A DNA stretch of 64,000 bases from Promicromonospora soli (GCF_014653785.1 NZ_BNAS01000001.1:729898-793897); one strand, 5' to 3'. Shown: positions 54,567 through 63,288, numbered from the stretch's first letter. The notes: generated from the letters alone by a model not told the origin. Made by a program: numbers and translations.

Positions 54567-55667
54567 ATGATGCGAGCAAGAGCAAAGTGGCTCGGACCGA
54601 TCGCGGCGCTGGGCCTTGTGGTGGCCATGGTGACGACGCCGATCGGCCCCGCCAGCGCGGAGTCCAACGGCGGCATACGTGTGATGCCGCTGGGTGACTC
54701 CATCACCGAGGGCACACAGACGCCCGGCGGATACCGGATCGGCCTGTGGCAGCGCCTCGCCAACACCGGGTACACCACCGACTTCGTCGGGTCGCAGTTC
54801 AACGGGCCGGCAAGTCTCGGCGACCACGATCACGAAGGCCACCCCGGCTGGCGTATCGACCAGATCGACGCGAACATCGTCGGCTGGCTGAACACCTACC
54901 AGCCGCAGACCGTGCTGCTGCACATCGGCACCAACGACGTCCTGCAGGACAACAGCTCCGGCGCCCCGGACCGGCTGTCCGCGCTGATCGACCGCATCAC
55001 CACGACGGCGCCGAACGCCGAGGTGTTCGTCGCGCAGATCATTCCGCTCGGGTGGAGCGAAGGGGACGCGGCGGTCAACAGCTACAACGCCGCGATCCCC
55101 GGCATCGTGCAGAGCAAGGTGAACGCCGGCAAGAACGTGCACCTGGTCGACATGCACAGCGCCCTGACCGCCGCCGACCTGGAGGACGGGGTCCACCCGA
55201 CCGCCGCTGGCTACGACAAGATGGCCGCGGTCTGGTACAACGCACTGCGATCAGTACCCGGCAGCATCGGCACCCCGAGCGGCACCGAGATCGTGGGCGC
55301 CCAGTCCGGCCGCTGCCTCGAGGTCACCGGGGTCGGCACCGCAAACGGCACCGACACGCAGCTGTGGGACTGCTGGGGTGGCTCCAACCAGCGGTGGACC
55401 TACACCGCCGGCAAGGAGCTCAAGGTGTACGGCAACAAGTGCCTGGACGCCTACGGTCGGGGCACCAGCAACGGCACCCGGGTGGTCATCTGGGACTGCA
55501 ACGGACAAGCCAACCAGCAGTGGAACGTCAACGCCAACGGCACCATCACCGGGGTGCAGTCCGGCCTGTGCCTGGACGCCTCGGGCTTTGGCACCAGCAA
55601 CGGCACGAAGGTCCATCTCTGGACCTGCGGCAACGGACAAGCCAACCAGCAATGGACCAGACGGTAA
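54567..55667 (+). CDS. Secreted SGNH/GDSL esterase (CE3-like) with CBM13
   Basis: A 366-residue secreted enzyme. Signal peptide about 1-31. The SGNH domain (about 35-230) has S45 in MPLGDSITEG, LHIGTNDV and D207/H210 in DGVHP, the plan of CE3 acetylxylan esterases. A ricin-B/CBM13 domain (about 240-366) follows, with three QxW repeats (NQRWTY, NQQWNV, NQQWTR). It probably removes acetyl groups from xylan or another hemicellulose. AGGAG precedes the double ATG. Confidence 0.9.
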   Translation: MMRARAKWLGPIAALGLVVAMVTTPIGPASAESNGGIRVMPLGDSITEGTQTPGGYRIGLWQRLANTGYTTDFVGSQFNGPASLGDHDHEGHPGWRIDQIDANIVGWLNTYQPQTVLLHIGTNDVLQDNSSGAPDRLSALIDRITTTAPNAEVFVAQIIPLGWSEGDAAVNSYNAAIPGIVQSKVNAGKNVHLVDMHSALTAADLEDGVHPTAAGYDKMAAVWYNALRSVPGSIGTPSGTEIVGAQSGRCLEVTGVGTANGTDTQLWDCWGGSNQRWTYTAGKELKVYGNKCLDAYGRGTSNGTRVVIWDCNGQANQQWNVNANGTITGVQSGLCLDASGFGTSNGTKVHLWTCGNGQANQQWTRR

Positions 55668-55799
55668 CGGCGTGCCGGCCGGCAGATAGCTGATCACCGC
55701 TGGACGTGGAGCGGCCACCGCCTGGATGCTTGGTTGCCTGTGTGGAACAAGTGACCGTGGCGGTGGCCGGCCATTGTTGCCGTTCTCGGGGCGCCGGGG

Positions 55800-56675
55800 T
55801 CAGGACAGGGTCGGCAGAACATCCGTGGCCACGGCGTCGAGGACCGCCTCGTCACCCGCGAACGGGCCCTCGCGCCGCGGCCACGGCGCCAGGACGTCGG
55901 TGAAACCGAGTTCCGCGGCACGGCCCAGGAAGTCGCGGTAGACCTCGACGCTCGACAGGCTGAAGACCGGCGCGGCGTCGGTCTGGAGGAAGCGGCGGAC
56001 CGTGGCAGGGTCGCGGGACTCGGCGGCCAGGGCCTCGTCGAACCGGGCCGACAGCTCGGCCAGCGACTTCCACCACCCGTCCAGGCTGTCGTGGACGGTG
56101 CCGATGGTGATCCAGCCCTGGCCGTGCCGGGCGGTCAGCGCCAACGCCTTCGGACCGTTCGCGGCCAGTACGAACGGGGTGCGCGGACGCTGGACGCAGC
56201 CGGGGGCGTTGCGGGCGTCCACAGCCGTGTAGTACTCGCCGGAGTAGTCGACCCGGTCCCTGGTCAGCAGCTCGTCGAGCAGCTCCACGAACTCCTTGTA
56301 CCGCCTCGACGGGCTCACGGCCTTCGTGGTGCCGCCGAAGACGTCCACGTCGTAGCCACTCACCCCGCCAGCACCCACGCCCACCGTCAACCTGCCGCCC
56401 GACAGGTCGTCCAGCGCCGTGATGTCCTGCGCGAACGACACCGGGTGCCGGAAGTTCGGCGACGCCACCATGAAGCCCAGCTCGATCCGCGACGTCGCCA
56501 GCGCCGCCGCGCTCAACGTCGGAACCGAGCCGAACCACGGGCCGCCGACGAGCGGCCCCCAGCCCAGGTGGTCGAACGTCCACGCGTGGGCGAAGCCGTA
56601 CGCCTCCGCCGCCTGCCACCTCGGCTTCGCCTCGGCCCAGCGGTACTCCGGAAGGATCGTGATCCCCGCCCTCAT
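55800..56675 (-). CDS. LLM-class flavin-dependent oxidoreductase
   Basis: A 291-residue luciferase-like monooxygenase or F420-dependent dehydrogenase. YGFAHAWTFDHLGWGPLVGG, LGFMVASPNFRHPVSFAQDITALDDLSGGRLTVGVGAG and FVLAANGPKALALTARHGQGWIT are typical of F420-binding members. The substrate cannot be read. ATG 56675 has GGGAGAAG upstream. Divergent from the GH12 gene. Confidence 0.9.
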   Translation of the reverse strand: MRAGITILPEYRWAEAKPRWQAAEAYGFAHAWTFDHLGWGPLVGGPWFGSVPTLSAAALATSRIELGFMVASPNFRHPVSFAQDITALDDLSGGRLTVGVGAGGVSGYDVDVFGGTTKAVSPSRRYKEFVELLDELLTRDRVDYSGEYYTAVDARNAPGCVQRPRTPFVLAANGPKALALTARHGQGWITIGTVHDSLDGWWKSLAELSARFDEALAAESRDPATVRRFLQTDAAPVFSLSSVEVYRDFLGRAAELGFTDVLAPWPRREGPFAGDEAVLDAVATDVLPTLS

Positions 56676-56805
56676 CGCACTTCTCCCCCGCGTCGATCCC
56701 ACACAGCGAACACGTGCCGTGTTCATTCGAACAGAATGCCCGTTTATGGGTCAAACGGCGCACGACCACCCGCCCTGGCACCCCACCTCAGAATCATCCG
56801 ACCTA

Positions 56806-56834
56806 TTGACGGGTGAAATGTACCGATGCATCAT
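56806..56834 (+). promoter_or_regulatory. Candidate promoter of the GH12 gene
   Basis: TTGACG and CATCAT are 17 bp apart, about 75 bp before the GH12 start. An 8-bp palindrome GATGCATC overlaps the -10. Confidence 0.4.
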
Positions 56835-56909
56835 AGTTTGGGAAGATTACCCAGCAAACATCGAGGCTCTGGTCCAACGACGGCTCAGGGCTCGATGAAG
56901 GGAGACATG

Positions 56910-57719
56910 ATGCTCGCAACGAAGCGAAGTTCATTCATCAGACGCCTTGTCCGGGGTGCGGCCATCGTAATCAGTGCCGCGCTGGCTTCAACGCTCGTCG
57001 GGGTCCTACCCGCACAGGCCACCTCGACCTGCTCGTCGGGCGGAACGGTCGCGATGGGCAAGTACTACGTGAACAACAATCTCTGGGGTGCAGGCTCGGG
57101 TTCGGGCTGGCAGTGCTCGTGGGACAACTGGCAGTCCGGCGACACCGTCGGTTGGGGGACCACCTGGAACTGGAGCGGCCAGACCAACTCGGTCAAGAGC
57201 TACTCCAGCGTCGTCCTCGGGTGGCACTGGGGCTGGCAGCGGCCGGGCACCGAGCTTCCGACGCGCGTCGGCGACTACCGCTCCATCCCGACCACCTGGA
57301 ACTACTCGGTGAGCCAGTCAGGGACGATGAACGTCGCGTACGACCTGTGGCTGCACCCGATGTCCAACCCCGGCTCGTCGAACAACCCGACCGACGAGAT
57401 CATGATCTGGCCCTACCGTGCCGGCGGGGCGGGACCGGCCGGCACCTACCAGACGACCGTCAACATCGGCGGCGCCAGCTGGGACCTGTACCGAGGCTGG
57501 ATCAATGCGGGCAACGGCGTCGGCTGGAACGTCTTCTCGTTCATCCGAACGTCGAACACGAGCTCGGTGAACCTCAACCTGCGGGACTTCACGGGCGACC
57601 TGATCTGGCGGGGATGGCTGAGCGGCGACAAGTACCTCTCCAGCATCCAAGCCGGCACCGAAGTCTTCTACGGCAACGGTCGCGTCGACACCAACAACTA
57701 CTGGGTCGACATCCAGTAA
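56910..57719 (+). CDS. Secreted GH12 endoglucanase
   Basis: A 269-residue secreted endoglucanase or xyloglucanase. Signal peptide about 1-38 (RLVRGAAIVISAALASTLVGVLPAQA). The jelly-roll domain has YYVNNNLWGAGSGSGWQCSW, nucleophile E163 in DEIMIWPY and acid E251 in GTEVFYG. There is no binding module. ATG 56910 has AAGGGAG 5 nt upstream; 56907 is an equal alternative. A strong terminator with T-tract follows. Confidence 0.93.
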   Translation: MLATKRSSFIRRLVRGAAIVISAALASTLVGVLPAQATSTCSSGGTVAMGKYYVNNNLWGAGSGSGWQCSWDNWQSGDTVGWGTTWNWSGQTNSVKSYSSVVLGWHWGWQRPGTELPTRVGDYRSIPTTWNYSVSQSGTMNVAYDLWLHPMSNPGSSNNPTDEIMIWPYRAGGAGPAGTYQTTVNIGGASWDLYRGWINAGNGVGWNVFSFIRTSNTSSVNLNLRDFTGDLIWRGWLSGDKYLSSIQAGTEVFYGNGRVDTNNYWVDIQ

Positions 57720-57741
57720 GGCCTCACGCTAATAACGGGCA

Positions 57742-57783
57742 GAGGCCCCGAAGCCCCAGTTGAGACTAGGGATTCGGGGCCTC
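57742..57783 (+). terminator. GH12 terminator with T-tract
   Basis: GAGGCCCCGAA (57742-57752) and TTCGGGGCCTC (57773-57783) form an 11-bp stem extended inside by further pairing, followed by GTCGTTTT. Confidence 0.8.
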
Positions 57784-57790
57784 GTCGTTT

Positions 57791-58027
57791 TCAGGTCCAC
57801 TGCTTGAGAGCACGCCCCTCGCTGTCGCGAAACGCGCCGGTCATGATCATGATCCAATCGACCAGCGCCCACACGCCTAGACCCCCGAGCGTCAGGATCT
57901 GCACCACACCCGTGCCGGCCTTCCCGACATAGAACCGGTGAGCGCCAAGTACACCGAGGAAAAAGCACAAGAGAAACGCCGGCAGTATCAGCTTCGGGCT
58001 GACCTCCGGCGCGGCAGTCTGAGACAT
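57791..58027 (-). CDS. TM2 domain membrane protein
   Basis: A 78-residue protein with two membrane helices: [52 protein letters not shown]. The DRF-like AHRFYVGK turn between helices defines TM2. Role unknown. Convergent with GH12 and divergent from the MerR gene. Confidence 0.88.
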   Translation of the reverse strand: MSQTAAPEVSPKLILPAFLLCFFLGVLGAHRFYVGKAGTGVVQILTLGGLGVWALVDWIMIMTGAFRDSEGRALKQWT

Positions 58028-58186
58028 CGTGACCTCCTAGTGTGGCAAAGCCCTTGCTCAAGCAGGATCACCGTATCCAGGACTCTCCGCCAATCGAGCC
58101 CCCTCCCGCGACGCGCTCAAATCCATTGTTTTTCACCGCAAGTGGACGCGCGGCGGGGCCCGTTTGCCAAGGCCTCCCGCTGAAAT

Positions 58187-58217
58187 TTGACTCTCGGGCT
58201 ACCCGAGGCTGAACACT
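58187..58217 (+). promoter_or_regulatory. MerR-type promoter and operator
   Basis: TTGACT (58187-58192) and AACACT (58212-58217) are separated by 19 bp, the lengthened spacer of MerR-controlled promoters. A perfect dyad CTCGGG-CTA-CCCGAG (58193-58207) fills the spacer. The start codon is only 7 bp after the -10. Confidence 0.65.
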
Positions 58218-58223
58218 CGTGTC

Positions 58224-58958
58224 ATGAGCGAAAAGACACTGCTGTCGATCGGCCAGTTCGCCAAGCTGGCGGGGCTGACAGTGCACACGCTGCGCCACTA
58301 CGACGCCGTCGGGCTGCTCGCGCCTGCCGACGTCGACCCGGAGACGGGCTATCGGCGCTACGACCGCAGCCAGCTTCCTGCTGCCCGACTCATCAGCGAC
58401 CTGCGCTGGCTGGACCTGCCCCTCCACCTGGTCAGAGACGTCATCGCTGATCCGGACTCCCCGGAGGCCCGGCAGGTTCTCGCCGCTCACGCTGACCAGC
58501 TGGTCCGAAGCCAGGTGCAGCTTGACCGTCAGATCGCCCAGTCGACCCGCTACGCCTCAGAAGGAGTTCCCATGCCCACCACCGTGACCGGTACCGCGCC
58601 GGTGCAGATCAAGCTTGCCGTTGCCGACAGGGACCGAGCCCGTGCCTTCTACGCGGCGGCGTTCGGGCTCTCCGAGGGCGTGATCCGCCGTACCGACGAC
58701 GCCGACTTCACCGGCTACCAGTTCGGCACCTACGGTCAGCCCGGCTTCTTCCTGCTCGTCCTGTCGGAGCCAGAGGCGTTCGACAACCCCGGCCGGGGCA
58801 CGATCGGCTTCACCGTCGAGGACCTCGACGAAGCTCACCGGCGTGCACTCGGCGCGGGCGCAACGGAAGCGGTTCCGATCAGCTCGCCGCAGGGGATGCC
58901 CCGCAACTCCGCCGTCACGGACCCCGACGGGAACTGGCTCTGGCTCTACCAGGGCTGA
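58224..58958 (+). CDS. MerR-family regulator fused to a VOC (glyoxalase-like) domain
   Basis: A 244-residue fusion. Residues 5-75 are a MerR DNA-binding domain (SIGQFAKLAGLTVHTLRHYDAVGLLAPADVDPETGYRRYD), followed by a short coiled coil to about 115. Residues 120-244 are a VOC domain (PVQIKLAVADRDRARAFYAAAFGL ... DPDGNWLWLYQ), here replacing the usual effector domain. It probably senses a small ligand and regulates its own promoter. The ATG at 58224 lacks a ribosome site and may be leaderless. Confidence 0.9.
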   Translation: MSEKTLLSIGQFAKLAGLTVHTLRHYDAVGLLAPADVDPETGYRRYDRSQLPAARLISDLRWLDLPLHLVRDVIADPDSPEARQVLAAHADQLVRSQVQLDRQIAQSTRYASEGVPMPTTVTGTAPVQIKLAVADRDRARAFYAAAFGLSEGVIRRTDDADFTGYQFGTYGQPGFFLLVLSEPEAFDNPGRGTIGFTVEDLDEAHRRALGAGATEAVPISSPQGMPRNSAVTDPDGNWLWLYQG

Positions 58959-58968
58959 CGGAACCGGA

Positions 58969-59005
58969 GGCCTCGAAGGCCCAGTTGAACTGGGCCTTCG
59001 AGGCC
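58969..59005. terminator. Hairpin terminator after the MerR-VOC gene
   Basis: Perfect 16-bp stem (58969-58984 and 58990-59005) with a TTGAA loop, followed by CTCGTCGTTCTC. Confidence 0.7.
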
Positions 59006-59055
59006 CTCGTCGTTCTCGCGGTCGGCGCTGTCGGGTCCGCGGCAGGATATGTGGC

Positions 59056-59964
59056 GTGACCATTGACCGAATGACGCGCGAGTCGTTGCGGCAGGTCCTC
59101 GGGCCGGTCGACGAGCCCGGACCGCTGCGTCCGGCCGTCGAGGAAGAAGTGGCGTGCGACGGCTATGTCCGCCGCCTCGTGTCGTATGACGTCCCCGCCG
59201 GGAGAGCCTCTGCCTTCGTCTGCGTCCCCGACGCGCTGACCGGCACCGCACCGCTGGTGTTCTGCCACCACCAGCATGCCGGCCAGTTCGACCTCGGCAA
59301 GAGCGAGGTCTGCGGCCTGCGCGGCGATCCGGACCAGGCATACGCGGCGGAGCTCGCCCAGCGCGGGTTCGTCACCATCGCGCCAGACGCGATCGGCTTC
59401 GAGGACCGCAACTGGACCGACGGACAGAACGTCACCTGGTTCGAGCTCTCCAACCGCATAGTCGTCGGCCGCACCCTGCTGGCCACCTGCCTGCAGGAGA
59501 TCAGCCTCGCGCTGGACTACGCGACGACCCTGCCCGAGGCAGATCCCGACCGCATCGGGTTCATCGGCCACTCCTACGGTGGCCGGGCCGCGCTCTGGGC
59601 ACCCGCCTGGGACCAGCGCATCCGGGCCGCCGTCTCCAACTGCGGGTGCGTCCCCTACCGGGAGTCGTTCGCGCGCGACGTCGGCTTCCAGGCGGAGTTC
59701 GTCGTTCCCGACTTCGCGTCCGAGAATGACCTCGAAGACGTCATCGCGCTGGCGCACCAGTGCCAATACCTGATCCTCGCAACTGACGACGACCGATGGA
59801 GCCGCGGCGCCGCGAGCATCCGGGACCGGCTCGACCAACGTGGGACCCGGCACGCACGCGTCGAGATCCGAGCCGGCGGCCACGACTTCCCTCGGACCGC
59901 CCGCAGCGCCGCGTACGAGTTCCTCGACGAGACGTTTCAAGCGGCAGGACCCAACAGGGGCTGA
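59056..59964 (+). CDS. Alpha/beta hydrolase, dienelactone hydrolase-like
   Basis: A 302-residue cytoplasmic hydrolase. PLVFCHHQHAGQFDLGKSEV forms the oxyanion region; nucleophile S173 in FIGHSYGGRAA and H276 in AGGHDFPR belong to the triad. PDAIGFEDRNW and the overall plan suggest the Abhydrolase_7/dienelactone hydrolase group. The substrate is unknown. GTG 59056 is used; ATG 59071 is an alternative. Confidence 0.85.
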   Translation: MTIDRMTRESLRQVLGPVDEPGPLRPAVEEEVACDGYVRRLVSYDVPAGRASAFVCVPDALTGTAPLVFCHHQHAGQFDLGKSEVCGLRGDPDQAYAAELAQRGFVTIAPDAIGFEDRNWTDGQNVTWFELSNRIVVGRTLLATCLQEISLALDYATTLPEADPDRIGFIGHSYGGRAALWAPAWDQRIRAAVSNCGCVPYRESFARDVGFQAEFVVPDFASENDLEDVIALAHQCQYLILATDDDRWSRGAASIRDRLDQRGTRHARVEIRAGGHDFPRTARSAAYEFLDETFQAAGPNRG

Positions 59965-59969
59965 GGCCG

Positions 59970-60002
59970 GGGCCTGTCCGGCCGAACATGCCGGACAGGC
60001 CC
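59970..60002. terminator. Bidirectional terminator
   Basis: Perfect 13-bp stem GGGCCTGTCCGGC and complement (59970-59982, 59990-60002) with a 7-nt loop between convergent stops. Confidence 0.75.
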
Positions 60003-60018
60003 GTGGCCCCGAGAGGGC

Positions 60019-60567
60019 TCAGCGCTTGAGCGTGAAGGTGAAGTCGCCGGAGAGCTTGCCGCTCAGCCGGACTGCCGAAACGAGCTTCCCCTTCACAATC
60101 AGTCTCTCGACCTCGCCCCGTGAAAGACCGCAGCCTTCAGCGATCAGTCGCACTGGCCGTACAGGGATGCGCGCGGCGAAGTGGACCGAGACGTCGATCA
60201 CCTCACTGTCCATGCAATCCGATCCGCCGGTGTCGAGGCGCCAGGCGTTGTCCCAGTCGAGGACGATGCGATTACGGCGCTGGACTGCCGGATCCTGGAG
60301 CAGCTCGACTATCAGGCCAGGGTCGTTGTCATGCAGCCGGTCCAGGAGCTCAGGCCGTATGGAGCGCACATTCATCCGCTCCAGGACGGTGAGCTTTGCG
60401 GTTTCCTCGCAAGCGATACAGAGCGCGAGGAGCCAGGCGTCGATGAGCTTGTGGTTTGCGTTGACGCGGAATTTACCGCTTGCACGGAAGCGCTCGGACG
60501 CGCACGCGTGGCAACGGCGGCGAACGAGCGGCAGGCAGGTGGGAACCACCACCCAGTTTTTGAGCAC
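60019..60567 (-). CDS. DUF1062 domain-containing protein
   Basis: A 182-residue protein: LKNWVVVPTCLPLVRRRCHACASERFRASGKFRVNANHKLIDAWLLALCIACEETAKLTV, with paired CxxC sites likely to bind zinc, and LIAEGCGLSRGEVERLIVKGKLVSAVRLSGKLSGDFTFTLKR, an S4-like C-terminal part. It matches DUF1062; the zinc ribbon and S4-like end hint at RNA binding (inference). GTG 60567 was chosen as nearest to the conserved start. Confidence 0.82.
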   Translation of the reverse strand: MLKNWVVVPTCLPLVRRRCHACASERFRASGKFRVNANHKLIDAWLLALCIACEETAKLTVLERMNVRSIRPELLDRLHDNDPGLIVELLQDPAVQRRNRIVLDWDNAWRLDTGGSDCMDSEVIDVSVHFAARIPVRPVRLIAEGCGLSRGEVERLIVKGKLVSAVRLSGKLSGDFTFTLKR

Positions 60568-60899
60568 AGAAGTACACCGGTCTCTGTGAGAAGTCCGCAG
60601 CAAAAGGGAGCGCGGCGCATATGCGCGACGCGCGACAAATCAGCCTCGGGAGGTCTCACAGGGTGTACAACGGCACGTCCTTGGCTCGACTGCTTGGTTC
60701 GGCAGCACGGTAGTGGCGCACAGCGACGGTGCTCCACTGGTTTTCGCGCGTGGCGAGGCTGGGGTTCACCGAATTGGAGCGGCTTGAGGCATACGGCGCC
60801 GAACAGTGGTTCGGCGTGTGGTCTCGGTCAAACCGTCAGGACGAGTCCGGGTAGCGGGTGGCAACCGCGACAATGGAACGAGCAGATGGGTGATCTCTC
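60568..60899. other. Intergenic region, no confident gene
   Basis: 332 bp between divergent DUF1062 and DUF488 genes. The only protein-like frame is a 34-codon piece at 60750-60854 (GTG start) reading VARLGFTELERLEAYGAEQW, which has no ribosome site or known family. Confidence 0.35.
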
Positions 60900-61385
60900 A
60901 TGCTCAGAATGGCGACGATCGGCGTCTACGGCTTCGACGTCGAGTCCTTCCTGCAACGGCTGCGGGACGCCGGCGTCGGCCTGCTGCTCGACGTCCGTCA
61001 GCGCCGAAGTGTCCGCGGACCCGAGTACGCCTGGGCGAACTCAACCCGGCTGCAGGCGGCCCTGGCCGATGCCGGGATCGCCTACGAGCACCATCTCGAG
61101 CTCGCCCCCACCACCGAGCTACGCCGGCTCCAGTACGCCGAGGACGACCGCCAAGGGGTCGGCAGGCGCTCGCGCCGCGAGCTGGCTGCTGAGTACGCCC
61201 GTCGCTACACCGCCGAGATCCTCGACAGCGCCGACCTCGCGCCGGTCGTGTCGGCGCTGTCGAGTGGTGGGACCGCGGCGCTGTTCTGTGTCGAGCGTGA
61301 CCCAGAGGCTTGCCACCGCTCGCTGATCGCCCAGCGGTTGGCCGATGAGCACCGCGTCACGATCGCGCACCTGCGCCCAGAGTGA
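60900..61385 (+). CDS. DUF488 family protein
   Basis: A 161-residue protein with IGVYGFDVESFLQRLRDAGVGLLLDVRQRR at the N-terminus and FCVERDPEACHRSLIAQRLADEH near the end, the conserved Cys/His block of DUF488. Function of the family is unclear. It is 24 bp upstream of the Nudix gene and probably cotranscribed with it. Confidence 0.88.
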   Translation: MLRMATIGVYGFDVESFLQRLRDAGVGLLLDVRQRRSVRGPEYAWANSTRLQAALADAGIAYEHHLELAPTTELRRLQYAEDDRQGVGRRSRRELAAEYARRYTAEILDSADLAPVVSALSSGGTAALFCVERDPEACHRSLIAQRLADEHRVTIAHLRPE

Positions 61386-61409
61386 GGGTCACCGCGCGAG
61401 ACTGGGCCC

Positions 61410-61901
61410 ATGACGACGAGTGCGGGCCTCCTGCCCTACCGACGGCTGCCCGGCGCCGGGCTCGAGGTTCTGCTCGGCCACATGGGCGGGCCGTTCTGGG
61501 CACGCAAGGACGCGGGTGCATGGAGCCTGCTCAAGGGCGAGCTCGAACCCGGCGAGGACCCTTACGCCGCGGCTCTGCGCGAGGCCAGCGAGGAGCTCGG
61601 CATGGAGCTGCCGTCGTCGTCGGCGTCGGACTTCGCGCTCGGCGAGGTGCGTCAGCGCGCGGGCAAGAGGGTCCTCGCCTGGGCACGCGAGTGGCCCCAG
61701 GCGGGACCCGACCTCGAGCAGATCGCCGGCAACACGGTCGAGATCGAGTGGCCCCCGCGTTCAGGACGGCGCATCGAGATCCCCGAGATCGACCGCGTCG
61801 CCTGGTTCGTACCGGACGACGCACGACGCCTCGTCGTGAGCGCGCAGGCCGCGTTCGTCGATCGCCTGGAGGAAGCCCTCGCGACACCGGGGGCCTCCTG
61901 A
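61410..61901 (+). CDS. Nudix hydrolase
   Basis: A 163-residue hydrolase of nucleoside-diphosphate-linked substrates. The Nudix box is GELEPGEDPYAAALREASEELGM, matching GX5EX7REUXEEXGU. The N-terminal AGLLPYRRL and WSLLKGE fit small Nudix proteins of the diadenosine polyphosphate or MutT-like kind; the substrate is not readable. Confidence 0.92.
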   Translation: MTTSAGLLPYRRLPGAGLEVLLGHMGGPFWARKDAGAWSLLKGELEPGEDPYAAALREASEELGMELPSSSASDFALGEVRQRAGKRVLAWAREWPQAGPDLEQIAGNTVEIEWPPRSGRRIEIPEIDRVAWFVPDDARRLVVSAQAAFVDRLEEALATPGAS

Positions 61902-61947
61902 CGGAGCCCAGGACGACCGATGCGCGACGGCGGCCTAGAGTCGGGCC

Positions 61948-62706
61948 ATGGCCTTCAACGTCGCGGCCGACGCTTACGCGCGGTTCATGGGCAGGTTCGC
62001 GGAGCCGCTGGCGGACAGGTTCGTCGACCTCGTCGACGCGCGTTCCGGGCAGCGGGCGCTCGACGTCGGGTGCGGTCCGGGCGCGGTGACCGAGCGGCTG
62101 TCACGCCGGCTCGGGCCCGACGCCGTTGTCGCAGTCGATCCCTCCGAACCGTTCGTCGAGGCGGCCCGCGGACGGTGCCCCGGCGTCGACGTCCGCCAGG
62201 GCGTGGCCGAGGCGCTGCCGTTCGACGACGACACCGTGGATCTGGCACTCGCACAGCTCGTGGTGCACTTCATGACCGACCCCGTGGCGGGGCTGCGGGA
62301 GATGGCGCGCGTGGCCCGACCGGGCGGCGTGGTCGCCGCGAGCGTCTGGGACTTCGGCGGCGGGAGAGCGCCGTTGTCCACGTTCTGGCGCGCCGCCCGG
62401 GACCTCGAACCGGGCATGGTCGACGAGTCGGCAGTCGCGGGCGCCGGCGACGGGCACCTCGCCGGCCTGTTCCGGCAAGCCGGCCTCCACGACCTGCGAT
62501 CCCACGAGCTCACCGTCGTGTCGCGGTACGCCGACTTCACGGAGTGGTGGGAGCCGTACACCCTCGGCGTGGGGCTGGTCGGGGACTACATCGCCGGGCT
62601 GGAGCCCGATGCTCGGCGGGCAGTCGAGACACGCTGCCGCGAGCTGCTCCCTGACGGGCCGTTCGAGGTGACCGCAACTGCATGGACGGTCATCGCGCGG
62701 GCGTGA
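61948..62706 (+). CDS. Class I SAM-dependent methyltransferase
   Basis: A 252-residue methyltransferase. ALDVGCGPGAVTERL is motif I binding S-adenosylmethionine, VVAVDPSEPFVEAAR is motif II, and LALAQLVVHFMTDP and ARPGGVVAASVWDF follow in the expected order of the UbiE-like group. The acceptor is unknown. Runs in the same direction as the Nudix gene, 46 bp after it. Confidence 0.92.
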   Translation: MAFNVAADAYARFMGRFAEPLADRFVDLVDARSGQRALDVGCGPGAVTERLSRRLGPDAVVAVDPSEPFVEAARGRCPGVDVRQGVAEALPFDDDTVDLALAQLVVHFMTDPVAGLREMARVARPGGVVAASVWDFGGGRAPLSTFWRAARDLEPGMVDESAVAGAGDGHLAGLFRQAGLHDLRSHELTVVSRYADFTEWWEPYTLGVGLVGDYIAGLEPDARRAVETRCRELLPDGPFEVTATAWTVIARA

Positions 62707-62829
62707 GGCCTCGAATCACCTCGCCCCTGCACGCGTCGCTCGGTAGCGTCTCGAGAGTTCCCACTGCTGGGAGCCATGAGACCGTCCCGGCCACCCCGGC
62801 AGCTCCCGACGCCGAGAGCAGGTTTCGTC

Positions 62830-63207
62830 ATGGCAAGCCGGATCAGCGAGCTCGTGCTCAAGTGCCACGACCCCGAGGTGCTGGCACGGTTCTGGTGCGA
62901 CGTCCTGGACTACGTGGTGCTCGGTACCGAGCCGGACGGCCTCGAGATCGGGCCGCGCGAAGGGTTCGGCGGCCCGCAGCCGACGATCATCCTCAGCCGC
63001 AGCGACGAGCCGAGGATCGGGAGACTCCGGCTGCACATCGACGTCAACGCCACCGACCGCGACCAGGACGCCGAGCTCGAACGCCTCCTCGCGGCCGGGG
63101 CCGTGCTCGCCGACGTCGGTCAGACCGGCGAGGAGCCCTGGCACGTGCTCGCCGATCCAGAAGGCAACGAGTTCTGCCTGCTCAGGGCTCGCCTCGACCC
63201 GCTCTGA
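62830..63207 (+). CDS. VOC family protein (glyoxalase-like)
   Basis: A 125-residue single-domain VOC protein: SELVLKCHDPEVLARFWCDVLDY at the N-terminus and DPEGNEFCLLRARLDPL at the C-terminus with the family's metal-site positions. LHIDVNATDRDQDAELERLLAAGA lies between. The actinobacterial relatives are of unknown function or resistance-like. ATG 62830 is preferred over 62776. Confidence 0.88.
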   Translation: MASRISELVLKCHDPEVLARFWCDVLDYVVLGTEPDGLEIGPREGFGGPQPTIILSRSDEPRIGRLRLHIDVNATDRDQDAELERLLAAGAVLADVGQTGEEPWHVLADPEGNEFCLLRARLDPL

Positions 63208-63249
63208 CGATTCACGAACCACCCCGCCGGCTTCCCCCCAAGTTGAATA

Positions 63250-63260
63250 TAGCCAGGCTA
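63250..63260. promoter_or_regulatory. Candidate operator upstream of idi
   Basis: TAGCC-A-GGCTA is a perfect dyad 28 bp before the idi start, beside TTGAAT at 63243. It could bind a dimeric regulator of isoprenoid or carotenoid genes (inference). Confidence 0.4.
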
Positions 63261-63288
63261 GCGAAATCGACCGAGGAGGACAGGGCAC

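Noticed and set aside
60750-60854. 34-codon frame reading VARLGFTELERLEAYGAEQW
   Set aside because: Protein-like in composition, but without a ribosome site, a family or a neighbour to pair with. Could be a gene remnant; not strong enough to call.
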